The notes under the pieces: generated by a model
Told to the model about the DNA's origin: nothing
Databases searched by the model: none
The model's input: only the letters and a program-made list of their open reading frames with translations
Made by a program: the position numbers and the translations under genes
Source: Candidatus Marivariicella framensis
GTDB taxonomy: Bacteria > Bacteroidota > Bacteroidia > Flavobacteriales > Flavobacteriaceae
DNA: 64,000 nucleotides
Assembly: GCA_905182735.1 (NCBI GenBank)
Contig: CAJJCT010000031.1
Location: 1-64,000, forward strand
Direction: 5' to 3'
Part shown: one piece after another, positions 47,800 to 57,554 of the stretch
Position numbering within the stretch: the stretch's first letter is position 1
Layout: the number at the start of each line of letters is the position of its first letter

Positions 47800-48290
47800 T
47801 TTTTGTTATTTGAACGGATAAATTTAATCATTCCTTTTATCGGCATCTGAACTGTTCTCCAGTCTTTTAAAATTTCAGCTCCCGTACTTTCATAAAACTT
47901 AATAGCAACTTCATTCCAATCCAATACATTCCATTCAACCCTTTTGAACCCCGCTTTTAAAGCCTCATTAATAAATGCTATGTATAGTCGTTTTCCAACT
48001 CCTTTACCTCTATGATTTCGACTAACAATCAAGTCCTCAAGATGAAGTGTTTGTCCATCCCAAGTTGAATATCTTGGATAGTATAGCGCCATTCCAATAA
48101 TACAATTATCTATCTCGGCAACAAAACATTTGAATTTAGGTTTAACTCCAAAACCATCTTTTTGAATATCTTCAACTAAAAGATTGACCGCATTTGGTTC
48201 ATTTTCATATTCAGCTAGTTCTTTAATTAATTTGAGAATGGGACTAGAATCATTAAACTCAGCCTCACGTATATTATAGTTTTGCATCAT
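47796..48290 (-). CDS. GNAT family N-acetyltransferase
   Basis: LEDLIVSRNHRGKGVGKRLYIAFINEALKAGFKRVEWNVLDWNEVAIKFYESTGAE. Confidence 0.92.
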   Translation of the reverse strand: MMQNYNIREAEFNDSSPILKLIKELAEYENEPNAVNLLVEDIQKDGFGVKPKFKCFVAEIDNCIIGMALYYPRYSTWDGQTLHLEDLIVSRNHRGKGVGKRLYIAFINEALKAGFKRVEWNVLDWNEVAIKFYESTGAEILKDWRTVQMPIKGMIKFIRSNNKN

Positions 48291-48345
48291 ATTTTTTAAA
48301 AAATATTCTAAAGATCAATGTAAAATTATAACATTTTGTTAAATT

Positions 48346-49119
48346 TTAACTAAACAAAAACGTATTTATTGTATTTATAAAATCTTTTTGGTTTTCTACA
48401 TGGAGCCAATGTCCAGCATTTTGAACTGTCTTAACTTGTGCTTTGGAAAAATATTTATTTATTAATTTAAAATCTTTTTTTAAGATATAATCTGAGTTTT
48501 CACCTTTCAAAAAAAGAACAGGTTTGTTAAATACCTTAGTAGAGTTTATTTCTCTACTAATTTCCTCTGATGAATTTTTCAAAACTGAAATATTCAATCT
48601 TAAACCTAATTTTTTAGGAGTTATCCAATATAAGTTTTTTAATAAAAATTGTCTTACTTGTATTTCAGGAACATATACAGATAAGTGGACATCTGCTTCT
48701 TTTCTTGTTTTAATGATTTTAAAATCAAACGATGCTAGCCCGGCTAATATTTTATCATGACTTGAAACATATTTTTTTGGGGAGACATCAACAATAATTA
48801 ATTTACTTAGCCTTCCAGGATATTTGAAACTAAACTCCATGGCTGTCTTCCCGCCCATTGAATGACCTATTAAAATTGAATTAGTGATGTTTTCTTCTTT
48901 CATATATGAAAGAAGATCATCAGCCAAAATTTCATAGTTAAATTCTTTTTCCCAAAAACTTCTACCGTGATTTCTCTGATCTAATAAATGAACTTTAAAC
49001 CCATTTTTTGCAAAAACATTTCCCTGACTCTTCCAATTATCACTCATGCCAAGAAAACCATGTAATATAATCAAATGATTTTCACCTACACCCAAGATGT
49101 TAGAATACAGTTTTGTCAT
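48346..49119 (-). CDS. Alpha/beta hydrolase
   Basis: LIILHGFLGMSDNW; GHSMGG nucleophile elbow; NAGHWLHVENQ. Confidence 0.92.
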   Translation of the reverse strand: MTKLYSNILGVGENHLIILHGFLGMSDNWKSQGNVFAKNGFKVHLLDQRNHGRSFWEKEFNYEILADDLLSYMKEENITNSILIGHSMGGKTAMEFSFKYPGRLSKLIIVDVSPKKYVSSHDKILAGLASFDFKIIKTRKEADVHLSVYVPEIQVRQFLLKNLYWITPKKLGLRLNISVLKNSSEEISREINSTKVFNKPVLFLKGENSDYILKKDFKLINKYFSKAQVKTVQNAGHWLHVENQKDFINTINTFLFS

Positions 49120-49832
49120 TTATTTAGTTGATCAATATACATTTTTATTGTTTTTTCTAAACCATGATATAATGATTCCGAAATCAACGCATGTCCGATA
49201 GACACCTCAAGTAACCCAGGTATACTTTGATTAAAAAATTTTAAGTTTTGGAAGTTTAAATCATGCCCAGCATTTAAGCCTAGATTTAAATCACTTGCTG
49301 TTTTTGAAGCAGAAACATATGATGATATAGCATTGTATTTATCCTTTAAAAATCCTAATGCGTAATTTTCAGTAAACAACTCAACTCTATCAGCTCCTGT
49401 TATTTTTGCATATTCAACCATTTCAATTAAGGGATCAACAAAAACTGAAGTCCTAATTCCATTAATTTTAAATTCTGAAATAATATCCTTTAAAAAATCA
49501 AGATTGTTTTTAGTATCCCACCCTCTATTTGAAGTTATAGCATCATCATCGTCAGGAACTAATGTAACCTGGGTTGGTTTTACATCTAAAACCATATTAA
49601 TAAAACTCTTATTTGGGTTTCCTTCAATATTAAATTCAGTTTTAACTACTTGAGACAAATCGTAAACATCAGAATAAGTTATATGACGCTCATCAGGTCT
49701 AGGATGAACTGTAATTCCATGAGCTCCATAAGATTCTATATCTCTAGCAAAATCTAGAATATTTGGAGTGTTTCCTCCTCTAGCGTTACGTATAGTTGCA
49801 ATTTTATTAATATTTACGCTGAGTTGAGTCAT
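49116..49832 (-). CDS. pdxJ: Pyridoxine 5'-phosphate synthase (ORF opens at 49877; likely start MTQLSVNINK)
   Basis: LSVNINKIATIRNARGGNTPNILDFA; GITVHPRPDERHI; GLNAGHDLNFQNL. Confidence 0.96.
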   Translation of the reverse strand: MTQLSVNINKIATIRNARGGNTPNILDFARDIESYGAHGITVHPRPDERHITYSDVYDLSQVVKTEFNIEGNPNKSFINMVLDVKPTQVTLVPDDDDAITSNRGWDTKNNLDFLKDIISEFKINGIRTSVFVDPLIEMVEYAKITGADRVELFTENYALGFLKDKYNAISSYVSASKTASDLNLGLNAGHDLNFQNLKFFNQSIPGLLEVSIGHALISESLYHGLEKTIKMYIDQLNK

Positions 49833-49959
49833 GTTTTTTTTCAAAATTACTGATTCAAAATTAAAACAAATAAGCAATTTGATTTTATTTAATTAAACAA
49901 TCATAATCAATATCAGCACCAACTAAAGTTTTGTAATATTGTAATAATAATATTTTTAA

Positions 49960-50826
49960 ATGAAAGTTGGAATTTTTAGAATTTCGTCAAAATCAAATTC
50001 ACTAACTGAGCATGAAATTGCTGTTATTGAATACTTAGACAAGCATAATCATGAGATTTTCATTGATGTAGACTTTTTTAAATCTCTTGCTCTTAATAAA
50101 AACAAGAAACCCTTAGATATAAATAAAGTTGATGTTTTATTTACGATAGGTGGAGATGGAACTTTACTAAGGGCTATACCAATAGTGAAAGACACTAAAG
50201 TTCCTATTTTAGGAATTAATACGGGTCAACTTGGTTTTCTTACAAGTGTCAATAAGGAAAGTTTAATTAAAGGATTAGATATGTTTTTTATGAAAAAATA
50301 CACGCTAATTAAAAGAACACTTCTTGAGCTTAAAACATCTCCTGAAATATCTGATATTGTATTCTTTCCGTATGCCTTAAATGAAGTTACTATTAACAGA
50401 AAAAACAGTACTTCAATGCTATCAATTAAAACAACTATTGATCAAAAGCTTTTAACTACATATTGGTCTGATGGTCTAATAATCTCTACTTCAACAGGCT
50501 CTACTGGCTATTCACTTAGTAGTGGAGGGCCTATAATAAGTCCAGAAGCAAATGCATTTGTGTTAAACCCAATAGCTCCGCATAACATTGGAATGCGCCC
50601 TCTTATAGTTCCTGATAAATCTAATATTGGAATTCATGTTACGGGAAGATCAAAAAAACATCTAATTTCATTAGACAACAGAAGGTTTACAATACAGAAC
50701 AGCAGTTCTATTTCCATTTCTAAAGCTCCATTTTTCATTAAAACAATTCAATTAGAGGGAAATGATTTCTTTATGACTCTTAGAGATAAGCTTTTTTGGG
50801 GGCTAGATAAACGAAATAGACAATAA
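49960..50826 (+). CDS. nadK: NAD kinase
   Basis: FTIGGDGTLLRAI; LGINTGQLGFLTSV; SDGLIISTSTGSTGYSLSSGGPI. Confidence 0.97.
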   Translation: MKVGIFRISSKSNSLTEHEIAVIEYLDKHNHEIFIDVDFFKSLALNKNKKPLDINKVDVLFTIGGDGTLLRAIPIVKDTKVPILGINTGQLGFLTSVNKESLIKGLDMFFMKKYTLIKRTLLELKTSPEISDIVFFPYALNEVTINRKNSTSMLSIKTTIDQKLLTTYWSDGLIISTSTGSTGYSLSSGGPIISPEANAFVLNPIAPHNIGMRPLIVPDKSNIGIHVTGRSKKHLISLDNRRFTIQNSSSISISKAPFFIKTIQLEGNDFFMTLRDKLFWGLDKRNRQ

Positions 50827-50871
50827 AAGTCATTTTTTTTAGTTACACAAAGCACACAGTGCTTTAGTATA

Positions 50872-51573
50872 ATGAAAAATTTAATTTTTATTTTTTTATT
50901 GATGATTAGCTCTTTAAATTTAAGAGCTCAATACCATGAAATGGGTTTGTTTTTAGGTACAAGTAATTATATAGGTGATGTTGGATCTAATTATTATTTA
51001 ATGCCATCAAATTCTGCAATTGGGATAATTTATAAATGGAACCTAACTACAAGGTATTCAATTCGATTTAGTGCTATTAACTCCTCCTTAAAGTCTTCAG
51101 ACTATAGAACTAGTGATATGAATAGATTTAGAAGAGCCTACTCTTTTGAAAACAATTTAAGTGAAGGAAGTCTTGGGATAGAGTTCAATTTTGTTGATTT
51201 TAATTTACATGATAGTCAAACTAACTATAGCCCATATTTATATCTTGGAGCTAGCTATATTAAATTCAATGAGTTTTATTATGACTTTTCTGCTATTCCA
51301 ATTGCAAAACCAATAGAATATGGAAAAGGAGAAAGTATATCAATTCCTATTATCTTTGGCATAAAAACTAATCCAAGTCCATATTGGGTCCTTGGATTAG
51401 AAATTGGAGCGAGATACGCTTTAACTGATAATTTAGATGGAAGCTCTCCTAAAGAGAATATCGGTGTGAATTATTATTCATTTGGAAATAGCAATAATAA
51501 TGATTGGTATATTTTCAGTGGACTAACAATTTCTTTTACCTTTGGTGATCTACCTTGTTATTGTAAAGAATGA
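50872..51573 (+). CDS. DUF6089-like outer membrane beta-barrel protein
   Basis: Signal peptide; YHEMGLFLGTSNYIGDVG; located between nadK and uppS. Confidence 0.75.
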   Translation: MKNLIFIFLLMISSLNLRAQYHEMGLFLGTSNYIGDVGSNYYLMPSNSAIGIIYKWNLTTRYSIRFSAINSSLKSSDYRTSDMNRFRRAYSFENNLSEGSLGIEFNFVDFNLHDSQTNYSPYLYLGASYIKFNEFYYDFSAIPIAKPIEYGKGESISIPIIFGIKTNPSPYWVLGLEIGARYALTDNLDGSSPKENIGVNYYSFGNSNNNDWYIFSGLTISFTFGDLPCYCKE

Positions 51574-52310
51574 TGAATAATAATTTAGATAAAGATAATC
51601 TTCCAAAACACATCGCTATAATTATGGATGGTAATGGGAGGTGGGCGGCTAAAAAGGGGTTAGACCGTGTTTTAGGTCATAATATAGGTGTTGAGTCGGT
51701 GCAAGAAATAGTTGAAGAAACTTTAAACCTTAATATCCCATATTTAACACTTTATGCCTTTTCAACAGATAACTGGAGTCGCCCCAAAGATGAAATTGGA
51801 ACGCTGATGAAGCTTTTAGTTAAGTACTTGAAAAGCGAATTTGATAAACTTATCAAAAATAATATTCGTCTAAACACTATTGGTGATTTAAGTGCTCTTC
51901 CTAAGGCTGTCCAAAATGAAGTTAAAAGAGTTTCAGGAAAAACTAAAAATAATAAGAAAATGGTTTTAACCATTGCTTTAAACTATGGCGCAAGAGAAGA
52001 AATAGAATATGTTGTAAAAAAAATTGCTTCAGAAGTTAAAAATAATACAATTTCATTAGAAAATGTTGACCAATCCATTATAAATAAGCATCTTTACACC
52101 CGAAATTTGCCAGACGTTGACTTGCTAATTAGAACTAGTGGTGAACAAAGAGTTAGTAATTTTTTATTATGGCAAATAGCTTATGCAGAATTGTATTTCA
52201 CAAAGGTTTATTGGCCTGATTTTGGAAAAAAAGACCTGCAAAAAGCGTTGTTAAACTATCAAAACCGAGAAAGAAGGTTTGGAAAAACAAGTGAACAAAT
52301 CAATGTTTAA
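51570..52310 (+). CDS. uppS: Isoprenyl transferase (undecaprenyl diphosphate synthase)
   Basis: PKHIAIIMDGNGRWAAKKG; LYAFSTDNWSRP; LPDVDLLIRTSGEQRVSNFLLWQIAYAELYF. Confidence 0.97.
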   Translation: MMNNNLDKDNLPKHIAIIMDGNGRWAAKKGLDRVLGHNIGVESVQEIVEETLNLNIPYLTLYAFSTDNWSRPKDEIGTLMKLLVKYLKSEFDKLIKNNIRLNTIGDLSALPKAVQNEVKRVSGKTKNNKKMVLTIALNYGAREEIEYVVKKIASEVKNNTISLENVDQSIINKHLYTRNLPDVDLLIRTSGEQRVSNFLLWQIAYAELYFTKVYWPDFGKKDLQKALLNYQNRERRFGKTSEQINV

Positions 52311-54849
52311 AATACATTTTAACCACACAATATTTTTATCTCTCCTAATCACTTTAAGTATTGCATCTAAAGTTCATTCTCAAGTGGGGGAATTCAGCAA
52401 AGGAAAAAAATATATTATTGACTCCGTTATTGTTTCTGGACTTAAAACATTTAATGAGAAAACTGTTATATCCTATAGTGGACTTAGAAAAGGTCAACTA
52501 GTCCAAATCCCAGGAGAAGAAATAAGCAGCACTATTAACAAATTATGGAAATTAGAGCTTTTTAGTGACATCAACTTTTATGTTTCTAATATTTCAGGGA
52601 ATCGAGCTACGATTGGAATAGAGGTAAAAGAGCTTCCAACTCTAACCGAAGTCAAAATTATTGGTTTACGTAAATCTAAATCAGAAACACTTATAGCAGA
52701 TACCGAATTAACTGAAGGAAAAAAACTATCTGAAAGTTTTTTAATAAATACTCGAAACTATATTATTAATAAATATAAAAAAGAAGGTTTTTTAAATACT
52801 AAAGTCACCTTGAATACAATTCCTGACACAATTGGAAATAATAGCCTGAAAATGGTTATAAATGTAGACAGGGGAGATAGAATTAAAATTAAATCTATTG
52901 AATTTAAGGGAAATGAGGTTTTTAAAGATTTCAAATTAAAAACGAAATTTAAAAACACCAAGACCAAATTTCCTGGTCGTTTTTGGAAAAAGTCAAAATA
53001 TATAAGTGAAGATTTTATTGAGGATAAAGAAAACTTAATTGATTTTTTTAAGGAAAAGGGGTATAGAAATGCTAGGATTATTTCTGATAGTATTATCAAA
53101 AACAAAGACAACACTTTAAGTATAAATATTGATATTGAAGAAGGTAACAGATATTATTTTGGTGATATTAAATACCTTGGAAACAGTGCATATAACAATT
53201 ATCAACTTCAGCAAGTTCTTGGTATAAAAAAAGGAGATCCCTACAATGGCGTTCTTCTTAAAAAACAAATTGCTGATGATGAAAAACCAGATGGCAATGA
53301 CTTAACAAACCTTTATCAGAATAATGGATACCTTTTTTCTTCTATAAATGCAGTTGAGGTAAGTGCTATAAATGATACTATTAATTATGAAATAAGAATA
53401 AATGAAGGAAAATTGGCTCAGTTTAATAAAATTTCTGTCATAGGGAATACCAAAACTAATGACAGGGTTATTTATCGTGAACTTAGAACCAAACCCGGTG
53501 AACTTTATAGTAAAGATAAAGTTGTTAGAACCGTTAGAGAGCTTGGACAACTTGGTTTTTTTGATGCAGAACAAATAAGTCCAAATTTTAAAAATGTTGA
53601 TCCAAATCAAGGAACAGTTGATATAGAATATGGATTAGTAGAATCTGGAGCAAGTCAAATAGAGCTTCAGGGTGGATATGGTGGAGGTGGTTTTATAGGA
53701 ACTTTAGGGTTTTCATTTAATAATTTTTCAGTACAAAATTTAAAAAATAAAAAGGCATACAAGCCACTTCCAATGGGAGATGGACAAACACTAAGCCTAA
53801 GACTTCAAGCAAGTCAATTTTACAGCACTTACAGCTTTAGCTTTGCAGAGCCCTGGTTAGGAGGTAGACAACCCTTTCAATTATCAACTTCACTATCTCA
53901 TACTGTTCAATATAGGTATGATTATTTTACGGGAAGAGCCGATAAATCTCAATTCATGCAAATTAGTGGTGCTAGTCTTGGGCTAGCTAAAAGACTTAGA
54001 GTTCCTGACGATTATTTCACTTTATCTCAAGCCATTCAATACCAATACTTTAATCTTAAAAATTATTACACTGGATTATTCACCTTTGGAGATGGAAAAG
54101 CAAATAATTTAAACTATACGATTGGGCTGTCTAGAAACAATACTTATGTTAATCCTATTTTTCCAATAGGCGGATCTACTTTTTCTTTAACTGGTAAATT
54201 TACTCTTCCATATTCATTAATTACCGGAGAAGACTTTTCTAATATGGAAGAAAATCCTAATTTTCAACTTGCGAATGGAGATCCTGATACTCAAAAAATT
54301 GATCAAGCAAAATTTATGTGGCTTGAATATTATAAAATAAAATTTAGTGGAACCTGGTATACGACAATTATCGATAAACTTGTCTTAAAAACACAAACAG
54401 ATTTTGGTTTTATAGGGGCGTATAATACTGATCGTGGCAACATACCTTTTGAGCGTTTTTATCTTGGAGGAGATGGAATGGCTAATAATTATGCCATGGA
54501 CGGGAGAGAAACTATAGCTTTAAGAGGATATCCTAACCAATCTTTATCTTCAAGAGACGGATCGCTTTTATATAATAAATTTACCATAGAACTTAGATAC
54601 CCAATAACTCTTAAGCCTGCGGCATCAATTTTTGCTCTTACATTTTTTGAATCGGGAAATGGATATGATAATTTTAGACAATTTAATCCTTTTGAATCAA
54701 AAAGATCAGCTGGATTAGGTGTTAGAATTTTTATGCCTGCATTTGGCCTACTTGGAATTGACTTTGCACATGGATTTGACAGCACAACACCAGGAGATCC
54801 TACTCCTAATGGATGGGAAACTCATTTCATAATTGGACAAAACTTCTAG
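52303..54849 (+). CDS. bamA: Outer membrane assembly factor BamA (ORF opens at 52279)
   Basis: POTRA-like repeats and C-terminal Omp85 barrel (FYLGGDGMANNYAMDGRETIALRGYP). Confidence 0.95.
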   Translation: MFKIHFNHTIFLSLLITLSIASKVHSQVGEFSKGKKYIIDSVIVSGLKTFNEKTVISYSGLRKGQLVQIPGEEISSTINKLWKLELFSDINFYVSNISGNRATIGIEVKELPTLTEVKIIGLRKSKSETLIADTELTEGKKLSESFLINTRNYIINKYKKEGFLNTKVTLNTIPDTIGNNSLKMVINVDRGDRIKIKSIEFKGNEVFKDFKLKTKFKNTKTKFPGRFWKKSKYISEDFIEDKENLIDFFKEKGYRNARIISDSIIKNKDNTLSINIDIEEGNRYYFGDIKYLGNSAYNNYQLQQVLGIKKGDPYNGVLLKKQIADDEKPDGNDLTNLYQNNGYLFSSINAVEVSAINDTINYEIRINEGKLAQFNKISVIGNTKTNDRVIYRELRTKPGELYSKDKVVRTVRELGQLGFFDAEQISPNFKNVDPNQGTVDIEYGLVESGASQIELQGGYGGGGFIGTLGFSFNNFSVQNLKNKKAYKPLPMGDGQTLSLRLQASQFYSTYSFSFAEPWLGGRQPFQLSTSLSHTVQYRYDYFTGRADKSQFMQISGASLGLAKRLRVPDDYFTLSQAIQYQYFNLKNYYTGLFTFGDGKANNLNYTIGLSRNNTYVNPIFPIGGSTFSLTGKFTLPYSLITGEDFSNMEENPNFQLANGDPDTQKIDQAKFMWLEYYKIKFSGTWYTTIIDKLVLKTQTDFGFIGAYNTDRGNIPFERFYLGGDGMANNYAMDGRETIALRGYPNQSLSSRDGSLLYNKFTIELRYPITLKPAASIFALTFFESGNGYDNFRQFNPFESKRSAGLGVRIFMPAFGLLGIDFAHGFDSTTPGDPTPNGWETHFIIGQNF

Positions 54850-54913
54850 ACTAATTAATATATAAAGAATAAAATATATTTATTCACGTTATAATAACGT
54901 AATAATCAATATC

Positions 54914-55510
54914 ATGGTTTCAAAAATTAATTTTATTGTTTTTTTTAAAAAATTATTTATTCTAATAATTATTTTTTCAAATAGCTTTATAAATGCCCAA
55001 AGAGGAGTAAGAATCGGTTATATCGATATGAATATTATTCTTAATAACATAACTGAATATAAAAAATCAACTAAGATTCTAGACGATAGAATTGTTCAGT
55101 GGAAAAAAGAAATAGAACTAAAAAAAATTCAGCTATCACAATTTCAAAATCAACTTAATACCGAACGTGTTTTATTAACATCCGAATTAATAGCTGATAG
55201 GGAAATAGAAATCAATGATTATGCAAACGAGATCATTGCTCTTCAAGAAAAGAGATTTGGTCCCAATGGTGACAGAATAAAACAAAGAAAAAAATTAATA
55301 ACTCCGATTCAAGACCAAGTACTAGTTATTGTTCAACAAATAGCTAAGGAAAAGAAATATGACTTTATTTTTGATCGATCTTCGAATATTGTTATGCTAT
55401 ATTCAGCAAAAAATTACGATATTAGCGACCTGGTCTTAAAAAGAATACAAATTAAAGAAAAAATAAAGGCGCGAAATCAAAAATTAAACGCTTTAAAAAA
55501 TAAAAATTAA
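54914..55510 (+). CDS. OmpH/Skp family periplasmic chaperone
   Basis: IGYIDMNIILNNITEYKKS; coiled-coil; C-terminal YDFIFDRSSNIVMLYS. Confidence 0.9.
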   Translation: MVSKINFIVFFKKLFILIIIFSNSFINAQRGVRIGYIDMNIILNNITEYKKSTKILDDRIVQWKKEIELKKIQLSQFQNQLNTERVLLTSELIADREIEINDYANEIIALQEKRFGPNGDRIKQRKKLITPIQDQVLVIVQQIAKEKKYDFIFDRSSNIVMLYSAKNYDISDLVLKRIQIKEKIKARNQKLNALKNKN

Positions 55511-55532
55511 TAACCTGAAATAATAAATTATA

Positions 55533-56042
55533 ATGAAAAAATTAATTCAACTTTTTACTTTTGCCTTTTTATTAGTAGCTCCTTTTCAAGTTGCTAATTC
55601 TCAATCAAAAGTTGCTCATGTGGATGTTCAAAAATTGATTACAGATATGCCTGAAGTAATTGCGGCTCAAAAAGAATTAGAAAAACTTCAGAAAACTTAC
55701 ACTACTGATATTCAAAATACTATTAAAGAGTTGCAAGTTAAACAGCAAACATATTCTGCAGATGCTGCAAATCAAACTGAAATAACTAATCAAGCTAGAG
55801 CTGAAGAATTACAGTCAATGCAGCAGAATATTCAAAAATTTGAACAAACTGCAGCTCAGGATTTGCAAAAGAAACAAAAAGACATGATGTCTCCATTAAT
55901 TGAAAAGGCTCGCTCTGCAATTGAAAAAGTTGCTGCTGCTCAAGGCTTTGATTATGTTTTAGATTCAACTCCAGGAGGTTTTGTTATAATGGCTAAAGGA
56001 AAAGATCTACTGGCAGATGTTAAAAAAGAGCTAGGGTTCTAA
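55533..56042 (+). CDS. OmpH/Skp family periplasmic chaperone
   Basis: Signal peptide; KVAHVDVQKLITDMPEV; coiled-coil; FDYVLDSTPGGFVIM. Confidence 0.93.
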   Translation: MKKLIQLFTFAFLLVAPFQVANSQSKVAHVDVQKLITDMPEVIAAQKELEKLQKTYTTDIQNTIKELQVKQQTYSADAANQTEITNQARAEELQSMQQNIQKFEQTAAQDLQKKQKDMMSPLIEKARSAIEKVAAAQGFDYVLDSTPGGFVIMAKGKDLLADVKKELGF

Positions 56043-56058
56043 AAATTTATTTGAAAAT

Positions 56059-56091
56059 AAAAAACCCATCCTAACCGATGGGTTTTTTTAT
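56059..56091 (+). terminator. Rho-independent terminator after ompH (possibly bidirectional)
   Basis: aaaaacccatc-ctaacc-gatgggttttt stem-loop with flanking A/T runs, between convergent genes. Confidence 0.88.
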
Positions 56092-56597
56092 TTAAACCAA
56101 GAAGAATAAGTAATATAATTTTTGGCTATTCGGTCTATTTCTTCTCTTTTTAAAGCTGGGTTAACAGATTTGATTTTTTTTCCTGGAATACCAGCATAAA
56201 CAGAATTTGTAGGAACAATTGTTCCTTTTGCTAAAACACAGCCTGCTGCTATTATGCTATTACTTCCGATTACACAGTCATCCATTATAATACTTCCCAT
56301 TCCAACCAGCACACTGCTTTCAATAGTACATCCATGAACTATTGCATTATGCCCAATAGAAATATCATTGCCTAAACTTGTTGATGCTTTTTCAAATGTA
56401 GCGTGGATTACGGCTCCATCCTGAATATTAACTCTATTACCTATCCTTATTGAATTAACGTCTGCACGTATGACTGCTTGGAACCATACAGAACAATTAT
56501 CGCCTATTATTAAATCTCCAATAATAGTTGAGTTTTCAGCAAAATAACATCCTTCTCCAAATATGGGAGTAAAACCTCTAACACTTTTTATAAGCAT
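56088..56597 (-). CDS. Gamma carbonic anhydrase family protein (left-handed beta-helix hexapeptide; ORF opens at 56636)
   Basis: IIGDLIIGDNCSVWFQAVIRADVNSIRIGNRVNIQDGAVIH; IGHNAIVHGCTIE. Confidence 0.93.
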   Translation of the reverse strand: MLIKSVRGFTPIFGEGCYFAENSTIIGDLIIGDNCSVWFQAVIRADVNSIRIGNRVNIQDGAVIHATFEKASTSLGNDISIGHNAIVHGCTIESSVLVGMGSIIMDDCVIGSNSIIAAGCVLAKGTIVPTNSVYAGIPGKKIKSVNPALKREEIDRIAKNYITYSSWFK

Positions 56598-56666
56598 AAT
56601 AAAAAATTTGATTAGCACTAAATTAAATAATATCAAACTGATGTAGTATTTTTGTAAAAAAAAATA

Positions 56667-57554
56667 ATGGAATCTTTCAATATTAATGCAAAAAGCGAGT
56701 TAGGAAATCCAATAGCTCATTTTCAGATTGACAAACCTTTAGGTGTTCCATATTCAAAAAAATTTAATAATATAGATGATGCACAAGACTCACCTCTAGT
56801 TCAAAAACTATTTTATTTACCTTTTGTAAAATCTGTTACCCTTAATAATCAATCAATTTTGATAGAGCGTTTTAATATATTAGAATGGGAAGAAGTAATA
56901 GAAGAGGTAAATGATCAAATTAAAAATTATTTAAACTCAGGTGAAGTTGTTCTAAAGTCTGATTTTACTGAAAAGAAAGTTCCAATAAGTATTTATGCAG
57001 AAAGCACTCCAAATCCATCTGTAATGAAATTTGTAGCTAATAAAAAATTAGTTGAGACTAATGTTGAGTATAAAAATATTGAAGATGCCAAAGGAGCTTC
57101 TTTAGCCATTGAATTATTTAATCTACCATATGTAAAAGAAGTTTTTGTTTCAGAAAATTATATTTCAATAACAAAGTTTGATTTAACAGAATGGGATCCG
57201 ATTATCCAAGAAATAAGGGGGTTAATAGTCAAAGGACTCGAACAAAAAAAGGTGTTATTCAATTTAATTAAAATTGACAATTCAAAATCAGAAGTTGAAA
57301 ATACTAATCTCACAGATATTGATAAGAAAATCATTTCTATTCTAGATGAATACATTCAACCTGCTGTTGCTTCTGATGGAGGAAGTATTGTTTTTGATTC
57401 TTATATTCCTGAAAGTCAAAGCGTAAATGTAATTCTTCAAGGAGCGTGCAGTGGCTGTCCATCATCTACGCTTACTCTTAAAAATGGTATTGAAAACATG
57501 CTAAAGGAAATGATGCCAGGTTTAGTAGAAAATGTAACTGCAATTAATGGATAG
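56667..57554 (+). CDS. NifU family Fe-S scaffold with two Nfu N-type domains
   Basis: Two tandem Nfu_N-like modules; C-terminal VASDGGSIVFDSY...GACSGCPSSTLTLKNGIE. Confidence 0.93.
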   Translation: MESFNINAKSELGNPIAHFQIDKPLGVPYSKKFNNIDDAQDSPLVQKLFYLPFVKSVTLNNQSILIERFNILEWEEVIEEVNDQIKNYLNSGEVVLKSDFTEKKVPISIYAESTPNPSVMKFVANKKLVETNVEYKNIEDAKGASLAIELFNLPYVKEVFVSENYISITKFDLTEWDPIIQEIRGLIVKGLEQKKVLFNLIKIDNSKSEVENTNLTDIDKKIISILDEYIQPAVASDGGSIVFDSYIPESQSVNVILQGACSGCPSSTLTLKNGIENMLKEMMPGLVENVTAING

